DNA of 20,562 nt, from the NCBI GenBank assembly GCA_017530275.1, contig JAFXMP010000356.1:1-20562 (forward strand), in the 5' to 3' direction. Origin of the DNA: Clostridia bacterium. GTDB taxonomy: Bacteria; Bacillota_A; Clostridia; Christensenellales; Aristaeellaceae. The notes under the pieces are model-generated. The model was not told the DNA's origin, searched no databases, and was given only the letters and a program-made list of their open reading frames with translations. The translations under genes and the position numbers were made by a program. Shown piece after piece: positions 11,969-18,881 of this stretch (position 1 is its first letter; each line of letters opens with the position of its first letter).

Positions 11969-12445
11969 ATGAATTACCAGGAATACAAAGCAAAACCGTA
12001 TACTGTGCCGCTATGGCAGTTTCTACGGTGCATACACGAATATACGACGCTGGTTAAGATTTACGTTGTGTTGGGTAACGCGTGGATTGAAGAACGGAAG
12101 AATGGACACCGGATCCACGACTTCTGGCTGACGGAGAACGCCTTTCAAAGAACGCCGGACAACAAAGGAATTGACCATTACCCGGAAGTAGAACGGTTGT
12201 TGGAGTATTATGCTGACGTGCCGTTATGGAATGTGACTGCGGAATTTACGCGGGAACCTTTCTATGACAACCATTACGATTATAAGAACATGAAAATCCC
12301 AGGACATCACATGACGAGCTGCATTGTGGCGCGGTGTTACTTCAGAGATTTACGGGACGCCTATTATCGGGAAAAGAACGATATCCAGCGAAAGAAAAAG
12401 CGGGAATATAACCGGCAGAGAAAGGAGCAGAAAAAGCATGAATAA
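11969..12445 (+). CDS. phage protein of unknown function
   Basis: Protein of 158 residues, aromatic and His-rich, starting MNYQEYKAKPYTVPLWQFLR; ATG 11969 with a poor purine-rich ribosome site. The middle (REPFYDNHYDYKNMKIPGHH) is unusually rich in Tyr, His and Asn. The C-terminus is a strongly basic helix (KKKREYNRQRKEQKKHE), consistent with nucleic-acid contact. Fewer CGG and GCG codons than the neighbours suggest a different origin. No family recognised. Confidence 0.7.
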   Translation: MNYQEYKAKPYTVPLWQFLRCIHEYTTLVKIYVVLGNAWIEERKNGHRIHDFWLTENAFQRTPDNKGIDHYPEVERLLEYYADVPLWNVTAEFTREPFYDNHYDYKNMKIPGHHMTSCIVARCYFRDLRDAYYREKNDIQRKKKREYNRQRKEQKKHE

Positions 12446-12530
12446 CGACGACGAGTTCTTTTATATCATGCTGTTCCTGGCGGTGTTCTTTACATTTTGT
12501 ATCAGCTTGCTTCTGAGCTGGGAGGGATAA
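12438..12530 (+). CDS. 30-residue single-pass membrane peptide
   Basis: ATG 12438 after AAAGGAGC, overlapping the previous stop by 8 bp. The acidic N-terminus (MNNDDEFF) is followed by one hydrophobic helix of about 20 residues (YIMLFLAVFFTFCISLLLSW) and EG. Holin-like or toxin-like size, but it is in the early region, so lysis is unlikely. Context supports real translation: good ribosome site, overlaps, and the next gene only 1 bp after. Confidence 0.65.
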   Translation: MNNDDEFFYIMLFLAVFFTFCISLLLSWEG

Positions 12531-12531
12531 G

Positions 12532-12762
12532 ATGGCGAAGATTATTGACAAGCCGCCGCTGGGCGTGCGGCCCGCTTATGTAGCGGCCTGGCAAAGAATC
12601 GGAGAACTGATTGAAGGAATCCGAAGACAGTATGAATCGCCGGATGGAAACTCTGGATTGGTGAAGAAATGGGCTATTGAGATCAAATTGCAATGCCAGA
12701 TTATTGAAGTGATCGGAAAAGACGAAGGAGAAAGCGACAATGGGAGATCGGACGAAAATTGA
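12532..12762 (+). CDS. small phage protein of unknown function
   Basis: Seventy-six residues; ATG 12532 after GGAGGG. A helical protein (AYVAAWQRIGELIEGIRRQY, then VKKWAIEIKLQCQIIEVIGK) with an acidic tail. It overlaps the DUF5131 gene by 23 bp, so the two are probably coupled. No family recognised. Confidence 0.65.
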   Translation: MAKIIDKPPLGVRPAYVAAWQRIGELIEGIRRQYESPDGNSGLVKKWAIEIKLQCQIIEVIGKDEGESDNGRSDEN

Positions 12763-13648
12763 CTGGTGCGACGCAAGTTGGAATCCGGTTACGGGTTGCC
12801 TGCACGGGTGCCCGTACTGCTATGCGCGGAGAATTGCAATCCGGTTTTGCTCAAACGAGCACGGGAAAGACCCGGACGGAGCGCTTATCCCATGTGAAGG
12901 TAATTGTAAATTTTGTTCGGAGCTGGATGGGTTGGAATTTGCAGGGCAAAAAACGAGATGGAATCACTCAAAAGAGCCATACCCGTATGGATTCATGCCA
13001 ACTTTCCACCCGCACCGGCTGGACGAGCCGAAGCACTGGAAGAAGCCGCGCAATATCTTCGTGTGCTCTATGGCGGATCTGATGGGCGAATGGGTACCGG
13101 ACGACTGGAAACAGGACGTTATCAAGGCGTGCGAGGAAGCGCCGCAGCACCGGTATCTGTTTCTGACAAAGAACCCTTACGGGTACATGGTATGGCCGTC
13201 GAAGGACAGGAAACTGGAATATGAGTTCATGGAGCAGGATAATTTCTGGCTGGGCTGTTCTGTCACCGGAGCGGAGGATTTAACCCGGTATGACGGGCAC
13301 TACGGGCGCTATCTGTACGCTATGTGCGGGAACATCCTCCATGGAAGAGTTCACCGGTTTGTCAGCATTGAGCCGATATTGACCGACGTTATGGAGCTTC
13401 CGGGATATCATGACGGCAAAAGTGCACTGGAAGAAGCAATCGCAGACACGAAATACGCCGGGCATATTGAATGGTTTATCGTTGGCGCGGAAACCGGGAA
13501 CCGGAAAGGCAAAGTGGTACCGGAACGGGCGTGGATTATGAAGATTCTGGAAGCCTGCCGGAAGGCCGGAAAGCCCGTGTTTATGAAAGAAAGCCTGCGG
13601 GAGCTGATGGGCGCGGACTTTGTGCAGGAATTTCCGTGGGAGGTATAG
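12740..13648 (+). CDS. DUF5131 (phage Gp37/Gp68) family protein, radical-SAM-like
   Basis: Protein of 302 residues; ATG 12740 after AAGGAG. The N-terminus IDWCDASWNPVTGCLHGCPY with CYARR gives C20-x3-C24-x2-C27, the iron-sulfur motif of radical-SAM-like proteins. Further family landmarks are FHPHRLDEP, NIFVCSMADLMGEWVPDDW, YLFLTKNP, FWLGCSVTG, RFVSIEPIL, EWFIVGAETGNRKGKV and PVFMKESL. The barrel is complete and of normal length. The family is frequent in phages and often sits with a three-Cys-motif partner (TcmP), which is not in this window. The reaction is not established; a nucleic-acid or nucleotide modification is the usual guess. Confidence 0.9.
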   Translation: MGDRTKIDWCDASWNPVTGCLHGCPYCYARRIAIRFCSNEHGKDPDGALIPCEGNCKFCSELDGLEFAGQKTRWNHSKEPYPYGFMPTFHPHRLDEPKHWKKPRNIFVCSMADLMGEWVPDDWKQDVIKACEEAPQHRYLFLTKNPYGYMVWPSKDRKLEYEFMEQDNFWLGCSVTGAEDLTRYDGHYGRYLYAMCGNILHGRVHRFVSIEPILTDVMELPGYHDGKSALEEAIADTKYAGHIEWFIVGAETGNRKGKVVPERAWIMKILEACRKAGKPVFMKESLRELMGADFVQEFPWEV

Positions 13649-13649
13649 C

Positions 13650-13820
13650 ATGGAAGAAGAAAAGAAACCGGCAGCCGTTGAAATGGAAGGCGGCGGGTGG
13701 AACTGGTGGTATGTTTGTGAGGAATGTCACGGGGCGGTGGACACAAAGGACAAGATCTGCCCGCATTGTAAAAGTCCTTTAGATTGGAGCGGAGCATTAT
13801 GGAAAAGAGTTTCACAGTGA
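13650..13820 (+). CDS. zinc-ribbon miniprotein
   Basis: Fifty-six residues; ATG 13650 after GGAGG, one base past DUF5131. A Trp-rich segment (GGGWNWWYVCEECHGAVD) leads into a two-knuckle ribbon, CEEC and CPHC 15 residues apart. It overlaps the next zinc protein by 22 bp. Function unknown; resembles rubredoxin-type ribbons that bind nucleic acid or protein. Confidence 0.7.
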   Translation: MEEEKKPAAVEMEGGGWNWWYVCEECHGAVDTKDKICPHCKSPLDWSGALWKRVSQ

Positions 13821-13996
13821 AGGACGCGTGCCCGGAGTGCGGCGAAGTATTGAAGGTTCAGCTTGAGAAGAAGAAAGCACCGATACAGTGCTGGTATGTG
13901 AAGTGCTGGAACTGCGGACGGGAAAGCGCGAAACACGTTGACCCGCAGGAAGCTATCCGGGACTGGCGGTTTAACCGGGAAAGGAAAGAAGAATGA
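13799..13996 (+). CDS. Lar-like restriction-alleviation family protein
   Basis: Sixty-five residues; ATG 13799 after GGAGCGGAG, with TTG 13784 as a less likely start. The pattern CPECGEVLKV, then WYVKCWNCGRESA, then EAIRDWRFNR matches the Lar family: two CxxC knuckles and a closing A..W..R helix. E. coli Rac Lar modulates type I restriction; many phage homologues are untested. Close to a methyltransferase, so an anti-restriction role is reasonable but inferred. Confidence 0.72.
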   Translation: MEKSFTVKDACPECGEVLKVQLEKKKAPIQCWYVKCWNCGRESAKHVDPQEAIRDWRFNRERKEE

Positions 13997-14322
13997 GGTA
14001 TATTCTTTATCAGCCGGAAATGACAGAGCGGTACCAGGAAGGCGGACGGTGGTTCGCACCGCATCCGGCGCTGGCTGTGTTCCGGGAAACAAACGCGCCG
14101 GACGAAAAGAAAGAAATACTGAATTATCACGGAAAGAAGAAGGGCTATTCCCTACTGACGTTTCGGACGTGGAAGGAAGCCTGTTATTTCAACAGTGGAA
14201 TTGCGCTGATGCACGGGATCCGGTTTCAGATAAGGGAATGGAGCCGGAAAGACGGCCTGGGCGCGGAGATTGTGATTGTGCCGAAGGAGGTATTCTATGG
14301 AACGACCGACGGAAGCAATTAA
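13993..14322 (+). CDS. phage protein of unknown function
   Basis: Protein of 109 residues, ATG 13993 in an ATGA overlap with the Lar-like gene. It begins MRYILYQPEMTERYQEGGRW and ends IVIVPKEVFYGTTDGSN. An alpha/beta look with a GKKKGYSLLTFRTWKEACYF segment in the middle. No domain recognised. It overlaps the next gene by 26 bp. Confidence 0.65.
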   Translation: MRYILYQPEMTERYQEGGRWFAPHPALAVFRETNAPDEKKEILNYHGKKKGYSLLTFRTWKEACYFNSGIALMHGIRFQIREWSRKDGLGAEIVIVPKEVFYGTTDGSN

Positions 14323-14572
14323 AAGGCTCAGTGAGTGCGTATCGCATGACGCGTGCGACGCGGAACGGTGCGAGTATTTCAATTCGCTGGAAGAATTGCA
14401 GGCGGTGATTGCCTGGGTGGAAGAGCTGGAAGCTGGCCGGGCGGAGCCTGCGGAAGCTGAAATGTGTGTGACGATGAACGACGGGCAGGGACTGTATCTG
14501 AAGGACGTTGACAGCATTATGCTGCTGGCCCACAAGGATTACGGGATTACCTACTGCGGGACGTTCGGATAA
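14297..14572 (+). CDS. phage protein of unknown function
   Basis: Ninety-one residues; ATG 14297 after GGAGG. The N-terminus has CVSHDACDAERCEYFN, three Cys and a His that could hold a metal. An acidic helix (LQAVIAWVEELEAGRAEPAE) and a C-terminal alpha/beta part (LKDVDSIMLLAHKDYGITYC) follow. No family recognised. It lies just before the late regulator. Confidence 0.65.
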   Translation: MERPTEAIKRLSECVSHDACDAERCEYFNSLEELQAVIAWVEELEAGRAEPAEAEMCVTMNDGQGLYLKDVDSIMLLAHKDYGITYCGTFG

Positions 14573-14604
14573 ATACGAACACGTATTCGGATTTGGAGGG
14601 AAAC

Positions 14605-15087
14605 ATGGAACAGGAAGAGAGCCGGAAGGTACGGAATCGGGATATCCCGATTTTGACGCAGATTTTCTATATCCTCAAGGAAGCGGAGAGCGTGGAGCGG
14701 CGGGGCGAATGGTCGTATGAACGGCTGTTCAATATCACGCGCCGCATGACGGGGATGCCGATAGGCGGCGGGAATGCGCCGGGCATGGACGGGACGCTGG
14801 CGGAAGTGGAAGAGCTGAACCGGATTTACGGTGAACGGCTGCAGGAGTGCGTCCACGCGCTGAAGGAAGCGGAGCGGATTCTGAACGGCATTGAAAGCTC
14901 CACCATGAGAACATTTGTGCAGATGTACTACATTGACGATATCAGCAAGGCGGAGATCATGCGGGAGCTGAACATGACGGAGTGGAAATTTAACCAGGCC
15001 CGCCAGAAGATCGAGGAAGCTGAGAGCATGGGAAAAGTGGCCTGGCGGGAGCGTTTCTGCTTGGTGGAACCTTCCAAAAAGAATTAA
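14605..15087 (+). CDS. sigma-70 region 4-like late transcription regulator
   Basis: Protein of 160 residues; ATG 14605 after GGAGGG. The C-terminal half resembles the sigma-70 region 4/ArpU-type regulators of Bacillota phages: RTFVQMYYIDDISKAEIMRE followed by LNMTEWKFNQARQKIEEAE, a helix-turn-helix with the typical Y.d..s..EI...L.m....f. pattern. The N-terminal half is helical. As last gene of the early operon and immediately upstream of the late-control region, it is the natural candidate to switch on the head and tail genes, perhaps through the palindrome at 15124-15140. Confidence 0.8.
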   Translation: MEQEESRKVRNRDIPILTQIFYILKEAESVERRGEWSYERLFNITRRMTGMPIGGGNAPGMDGTLAEVEELNRIYGERLQECVHALKEAERILNGIESSTMRTFVQMYYIDDISKAEIMRELNMTEWKFNQARQKIEEAESMGKVAWRERFCLVEPSKKN

Positions 15088-15123
15088 GGTTGCACAATAT
15101 GTAGTATTTGGGAGCGCCAAAAA

Positions 15124-15140
15124 CCACTTGAAACAAGTGG
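15124..15140. promoter_or_regulatory. 17-bp palindrome over the late promoter -35
   Basis: CCACTTG-AAA-CAAGTGG is a perfect 7-bp inverted repeat. It covers the -35 hexamer (TTGAAA, 15128-15133) of the candidate late promoter, so it is probably the binding site of a late regulator. Confidence 0.65.
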
Positions 15141-15156
15141 GAGGATATGTTAATAT
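15128..15156 (+). promoter_or_regulatory. candidate late promoter
   Basis: TTGAAA (15128-15133), 17 bp, TAATAT (15151-15156); start near 15163. It is the only good promoter-like element between the late regulator and the structural genes, and a palindrome overlaps its -35. Confidence 0.5.
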
Positions 15157-15239
15157 GCTACCGCGTTAGAAGTGGGTGGAGCCACGGAGGGCACCGAACG
15201 CCACGGAGGGTAATCCACTGGTCTAATGGTTCGGAAATG

Positions 15240-15271
15240 GTCGATGCTCTAAAGCGTCGGCTTTTTTCTTT
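15240..15271 (+). terminator. intrinsic terminator in the late leader
   Basis: GTCGATGC-TCTAAA-GCGTCGGC (8 pairs including two G.U) is followed by six T, C and three T. It lies about 80 nt after the predicted late start, so it would end a short leader RNA unless transcription is made to read through. Confidence 0.75.
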
Positions 15272-15374
15272 GGAATCGCGGCAGGGATTCTTCGGAGCCT
15301 GCCTTTGAGTGCCGGACGAGTCCGGTACCGTACCCGCTATCAGCGGGACTATGTTATCAGAGCGGTGACGCTCG

Positions 15375-15400
15375 CGGGGGCTATACCGGTATAGCCCCCG
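15375..15400 (+). terminator. 26-bp perfect palindrome, possible terminator
   Basis: Both halves (CGGGGGCTATACC and its complement) match without a mismatch or a spacer. TTTCCTTTC follows, a broken T run, so weak termination is possible. A protein-binding or packaging site is the alternative. Confidence 0.6.
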
Positions 15401-15416
15401 TTTCCTTTCAGTCACA

Positions 15417-15441
15417 AAGGGGGCTTTCCGGTCGCCCCCTT
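15417..15441 (+). repeat. 25-bp hairpin repeat, copy 1
   Basis: AAGGGGGC paired with GCCCCCTT around a 9-nt loop. Identical to 16121-16145; similarity continues through CCCCTTCGG. It precedes the tail gene. Confidence 0.85.
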
Positions 15442-15475
15442 AAACCCCTTCGGTTCAGAAAAGGGAGGTGAGCTT

Positions 15476-16120
15476 ATGGCTGGCTACGCGGGAATCATGC
15501 TGAACGTGGACGTGTCGGAAGCCATGGGCGTTATGAATAAGCTCGCCAACGTGATGGCCCCGAACAAAGCGCACGAGCTGTTCCGGCGGACGTTATGGGA
15601 TACCGGCAGACATATCAAGCAGATTGCGAAGGACGATATCCCGAACGAATACTGGATGAAAACCGGGTGGATCGGTTCCGCCGTCGGAGCGCCGGTGATG
15701 GTCGGCACAGACCAGGCGCGGATCCCGATTAAGACGGCACGCGGCAGTATCGGCGGAACGTTCGCCGCCAGCGGCGGCGCGTACCGCGTGCAGGGCACCA
15801 CTGTTCACATGGCGGACGGTACCGTGCGGCAGCGGAAAGCGCATATCCGCACGCGGGCCATTAAAGCAAAGATCGTCAAAAGCGGCATAAGCGTGCTACC
15901 GGCCCGGATGCCATCATGGCAGGGCGGACAGCCGCCGTTTATGATGGGCGGACTGGCAATGACCCGTTCCGGCCCGAGCCGGTTCCCGATTCACAAGGTT
16001 GTGGGCCTGGCGGTTCCGCAGCCGCCGCTTGTCCGGTCGCAGGCGGAAATGGAGCAGGATATCCAGGCGTACATGATGGAACGGCTGGAACATCATTTCT
16101 GGTTCCTCATGGGACTGTAA
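15476..16120 (+). CDS. minor tail protein Z / HK97 gp10-like protein
   Basis: Protein of 214 residues; ATG 15476 after GGGAGG. The C-terminal part carries the landmarks of prophage minor tail protein Z: SGPSRFPIHKVVGLAVPQPP, then an acidic helix ending MMERLEHHFWFLM. The N-terminal part (FRRTLWDTGRHIKQIAKDDI) matches the usual helical start. Such proteins act in head-tail joining or tail completion and normally lie after portal and head genes. Here it is ahead of small terminase and bracketed by two identical 25-bp hairpins, the second abutting its stop. Family is fairly secure; the placement is odd. Confidence 0.8.
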   Translation: MAGYAGIMLNVDVSEAMGVMNKLANVMAPNKAHELFRRTLWDTGRHIKQIAKDDIPNEYWMKTGWIGSAVGAPVMVGTDQARIPIKTARGSIGGTFAASGGAYRVQGTTVHMADGTVRQRKAHIRTRAIKAKIVKSGISVLPARMPSWQGGQPPFMMGGLAMTRSGPSRFPIHKVVGLAVPQPPLVRSQAEMEQDIQAYMMERLEHHFWFLMGL

Positions 16121-16145
16121 AAGGGGGCTTTCCGGTCGCCCCCTT
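16121..16145 (+). repeat. 25-bp hairpin repeat, copy 2
   Basis: Identical to 15417-15441, starting at the base after the tail gene's stop codon. It could be a weak terminator (TTTAGAT follows) and a recombination duplicate. Confidence 0.85.
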
Positions 16146-16196
16146 TAGATCCCCTTCGGCTTTCGCTCGAAGGTTTAGGATTAAAGGAGGTTGGCC

Positions 16197-16715
16197 GTGG
16201 GAGTCTTTCTCATGCAGAAGGAGCTTGCCGAGTTGGTGGGTAAAACTGACCGGCAGATTCGGAATATTGACCGGGAGCAGGACGACAACCGGAAGCTGCT
16301 GGTTAAGGGCGAAGGCGGCAAGTTTGACGCCGCCGTTTTCGTGCAGCGGTGGGTTACGCTGCAGATTGAAAAGCTGACGGAGGGCATGGAAGACCTGGAC
16401 GCGGTGAAGGCCCGGCACGAGATCGTCAAGACGGAAAAGACGACGCTGGAAGTTCAGCGGATGCGCGGCGAACTGATTGACGTACACGATATCCGCAAGG
16501 CGTGGGGCGACGTGGCGAACACCGTGATGCAGGGAATGATTCATTTGCCGAGTACCATTGCCCCGATGGTTCAAGGACTGGACAACGTGGAAGTAATCGG
16601 CAGCATTATTGACGCCGAAATCCGCAGAGTCCTTAACAATATAGCAGCTACCCCATTGCCGAGTTACGCGGCGGACGAGCCGACAACAGAAGAAACGGAG
16701 GAAGCCGAGGAATAG
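16197..16715 (+). CDS. terminase small subunit, Nu1-like
   Basis: Protein of 172 residues from GTG 16197, 6 nt after AGGAGG; TTG 16191 is too close. The N-terminal winged-HTH (LMQKELAELVGKTDRQIRNI, then D) binds the packaging site in this family. A helical region (YVQ-like FVQRWVTLQIEKLTEGMEDL) with VKARHEIVKTEKTTLEVQRM is typical of Nu1-type packaging proteins, and the C-terminus is acidic for contact with the large subunit. It is followed 12 bp later by the gpA-type terminase. Confidence 0.85.
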   Translation: MGVFLMQKELAELVGKTDRQIRNIDREQDDNRKLLVKGEGGKFDAAVFVQRWVTLQIEKLTEGMEDLDAVKARHEIVKTEKTTLEVQRMRGELIDVHDIRKAWGDVANTVMQGMIHLPSTIAPMVQGLDNVEVIGSIIDAEIRRVLNNIAATPLPSYAADEPTTEETEEAEE

Positions 16716-16727
16716 GAGGGCGGATCA

Positions 16728-18602
16728 GTGAACAAGTTAGGCGAGCTGATACGCTATACCTATGAAATGTTCCGGCCCCCGCAACTGCAGACGGTGAGCG
16801 AGTGGGCGGACGAAAACCGGATCCTTGTTTCCGAGTCAAGCGCGGAGCCGGGCCGCTGGCGGACGGACAGAGCGCCATACCAGCGGGAAATCATGGACAG
16901 TTTCACGCAGCCGGGAATCTGGAAGATTGCCATTAAGGCGAGCGCCCAGGTTGGTAAGACGGAGCTGGAACTGAACATGATGGGCCGGGCGATTGACGTT
17001 GACCCGGGGCCGATATTGTTTGTCCAGCCGACGGACAACTTCGCGGAGGATTTCAGCAAACGCCGCGTAGCGCCCATGATACGGGCCTGCCGGGTGCTGA
17101 AGAACAAGGTTTACGAAGCCAAGAGCCGCGACAGCGGGAACACCATTACCATGAAGACGTTCCCCGGCGGCAGCGTGGCCTTTACCGGGGCCAACAGCCC
17201 GACAGAGCTTGCCGGTCGTCCCGTGCGTTACGTGTTCATGGACGAGATTGACCGATTCCCGGCCAGCGCCGGGACAGAAGGTGATCCGTTACAACTGGCG
17301 GAACGACGGACAGAAACCTACAAGAGCAACCGGAAAATCGTGCTGACCAGCACGCCGACGGTCAAGGGGGCGAGCAAGATCGAGCGGGCATACATGACGG
17401 GAACGCAGGAGGAATGGCATACCGAGTGCCCGCACTGTCACAACTTCAGCTATATCAAATTTGACCATATCAAGTTTGATAAAGAGGAATACCAGGACGA
17501 GAACGGCGAGAAGAATTTCCACGTCCGCAACGTGCGGTGGAAATGCCCGGTATGCGAGCGAGAAACCGGAGAATACGACACGAAGCGGCAACCGGCCAAG
17601 TGGGTTGCGAAAAACCCGAAGGCCATTGAAACCGGCGTAAGGAGCTTCCAGCTCAACGCCTTTATGAGTCCGTGGAGCGATTGGGTGGATATCTGCCGGA
17701 TGTTCCTGCGGAGCAAGGACGACCCGGAGCTTTTGAAGGTATTCGTCAACACGGTATTGGGCGAAACCTGGGAAGTCCGCGACCGGAGCGGCGTGCCGGA
17801 AAAGCTGTACGGGCGGCGCGAGATTTACGGCGCGGAGGTACCGCCGGGAGCACTGGTGCTGACCATGGGCCTGGACACGCAGGACAACCGTTTGGAATAT
17901 GAGGTTGTGGCGTGGGATCGGGACGAACAGAGTTGGGGTATCTCCCGGGGCATCATTCCGGGCCGGGCCGACGCCAGCGGCGTCTGGGAAGAAGTGGACG
18001 AGCTGATGGAACGGGAGTGGAAGCTGCAAAACGGCATGGCGCTGCGCGTCATGGCGGCGTTTATCGACAGCGGCGGCCATTTCACCCAGGACATTTACCG
18101 GGAGTGCGCGAAGCGGTACCGGGCCGGGCGGAAGATCTTCCCTATCAAGGGTGAAGGCGGCGAAGGCAAGGAATACGTCCGGCTGATGAAAAAGGACAAC
18201 GGGAAGACGCAAAGCCCGAAGTTCATTATCGGCGTTGACAGCGGCAAGGAAGCCATTATGAGCGCTTCCGCCGTGGAGGATGTTGGGCCGCGCTATATGC
18301 ACTTCCCCCGGGACTACAAGGCCGGATACGATATGGAGTTTTTCCGGGGACTGATTTCCGAAAGGATGGTCATTCACCGGAAGATGGGCCAGGCCGTGAC
18401 GGCGTGGGAAAAGACCTACGAGCGCAACGAGCCTTTGGACTGCCGGAACTACGCCCGGGCGGCGTACCGGTATTTCCACTGGCAGTTTGACAAGATCGAA
18501 AAGGCGCTTAACGGGATTACCGAGGAAACGCAAGTCAAGACCAAAGCCCAGGTTGAAAAGAAAAAGCGGAAAACGGTGGTGTCAAAAGGCATCACCGTTT
18601 AA
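16728..18602 (+). CDS. terminase large subunit, lambda GpA family
   Basis: DNA-packaging motor and nuclease of 624 residues, normal for the family; GTG 16728 after GGAGGG. The ATPase has Walker A SAQVGKT (72-78) and Walker B YVFMDEID (168-175), with the TSTP motif III at VLTSTPTVKGAS. A zinc ribbon is formed by ECPHCHNF and KCPVCERE. The nuclease domain begins near TMGLDTQDNRLEYEVVAW, with an acidic residue in AAFIDSGGHFT. Basic C-terminus. With the small subunit it cuts and packages concatemeric DNA, usually at cos sites for this family. Confidence 0.95.
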   Translation: MNKLGELIRYTYEMFRPPQLQTVSEWADENRILVSESSAEPGRWRTDRAPYQREIMDSFTQPGIWKIAIKASAQVGKTELELNMMGRAIDVDPGPILFVQPTDNFAEDFSKRRVAPMIRACRVLKNKVYEAKSRDSGNTITMKTFPGGSVAFTGANSPTELAGRPVRYVFMDEIDRFPASAGTEGDPLQLAERRTETYKSNRKIVLTSTPTVKGASKIERAYMTGTQEEWHTECPHCHNFSYIKFDHIKFDKEEYQDENGEKNFHVRNVRWKCPVCERETGEYDTKRQPAKWVAKNPKAIETGVRSFQLNAFMSPWSDWVDICRMFLRSKDDPELLKVFVNTVLGETWEVRDRSGVPEKLYGRREIYGAEVPPGALVLTMGLDTQDNRLEYEVVAWDRDEQSWGISRGIIPGRADASGVWEEVDELMEREWKLQNGMALRVMAAFIDSGGHFTQDIYRECAKRYRAGRKIFPIKGEGGEGKEYVRLMKKDNGKTQSPKFIIGVDSGKEAIMSASAVEDVGPRYMHFPRDYKAGYDMEFFRGLISERMVIHRKMGQAVTAWEKTYERNEPLDCRNYARAAYRYFHWQFDKIEKALNGITEETQVKTKAQVEKKKRKTVVSKGITV

Positions 18603-18622
18603 CAGTTTAAGGAGGTATCGCC

Positions 18623-18868
18623 GTGGCGGAGAAGATGATTGACGGCTTTACGCTGGTGGAAGCGAAAACACAGCTTGCCTTGTGGAAAGCGGCGGCGGAA
18701 GAAATCGCCAACGGTACCGCGAAGCATTACCGGATCGGAAACCGGGAATATACCGCGCTGGATATCGACGAGGTTTACAAGATGATTAAGTATTTTGCGG
18801 GCCTTGTGGATAAGCTGGAAGGGTTAGCCAGAAGCAGGCGGGTACAAGTTGTCGTACCGCGAGATTAA
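18623..18868 (+). CDS. gpW-like head-tail joining protein (DUF6148)
   Basis: Eighty-one residues from GTG 18623 after GGAGG. GFTLVEAKTQLALWKAAAEE, then YRIGNREYTALDIDEV and a helix to VVVPRD give the standard order of DUF6148/gpW-like proteins found between terminase and portal. Likely a small head or head-tail structural factor. Confidence 0.8.
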   Translation: MAEKMIDGFTLVEAKTQLALWKAAAEEIANGTAKHYRIGNREYTALDIDEVYKMIKYFAGLVDKLEGLARSRRVQVVVPRD

Positions 18869-18881
18869 GGAGGACTGAAAA

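Larger units (their letters stand above)
15088..15475 (+). other. 388-bp late-control region without protein genes
   Basis: No credible ORF. In order it contains the late promoter and palindrome, an 11-bp direct repeat (GCCACGGAGGG at 15181-15191 and 15200-15210), the leader terminator and hairpins at 15280-15303, 15312-15325, 15333-15347 and 15360-15373. A 26-bp perfect palindrome (15375-15400) and the 25-bp hairpin repeat (15417-15441) follow. A cos or pac site could lie here, being upstream of terminase, but nothing identifies it. Confidence 0.7.

Noticed and set aside
17289..18533. 414-codon frame on the minus strand
   Set aside because: Antisense shadow of the terminase large subunit, a common effect of high-GC codon use; no ribosome site or domain.
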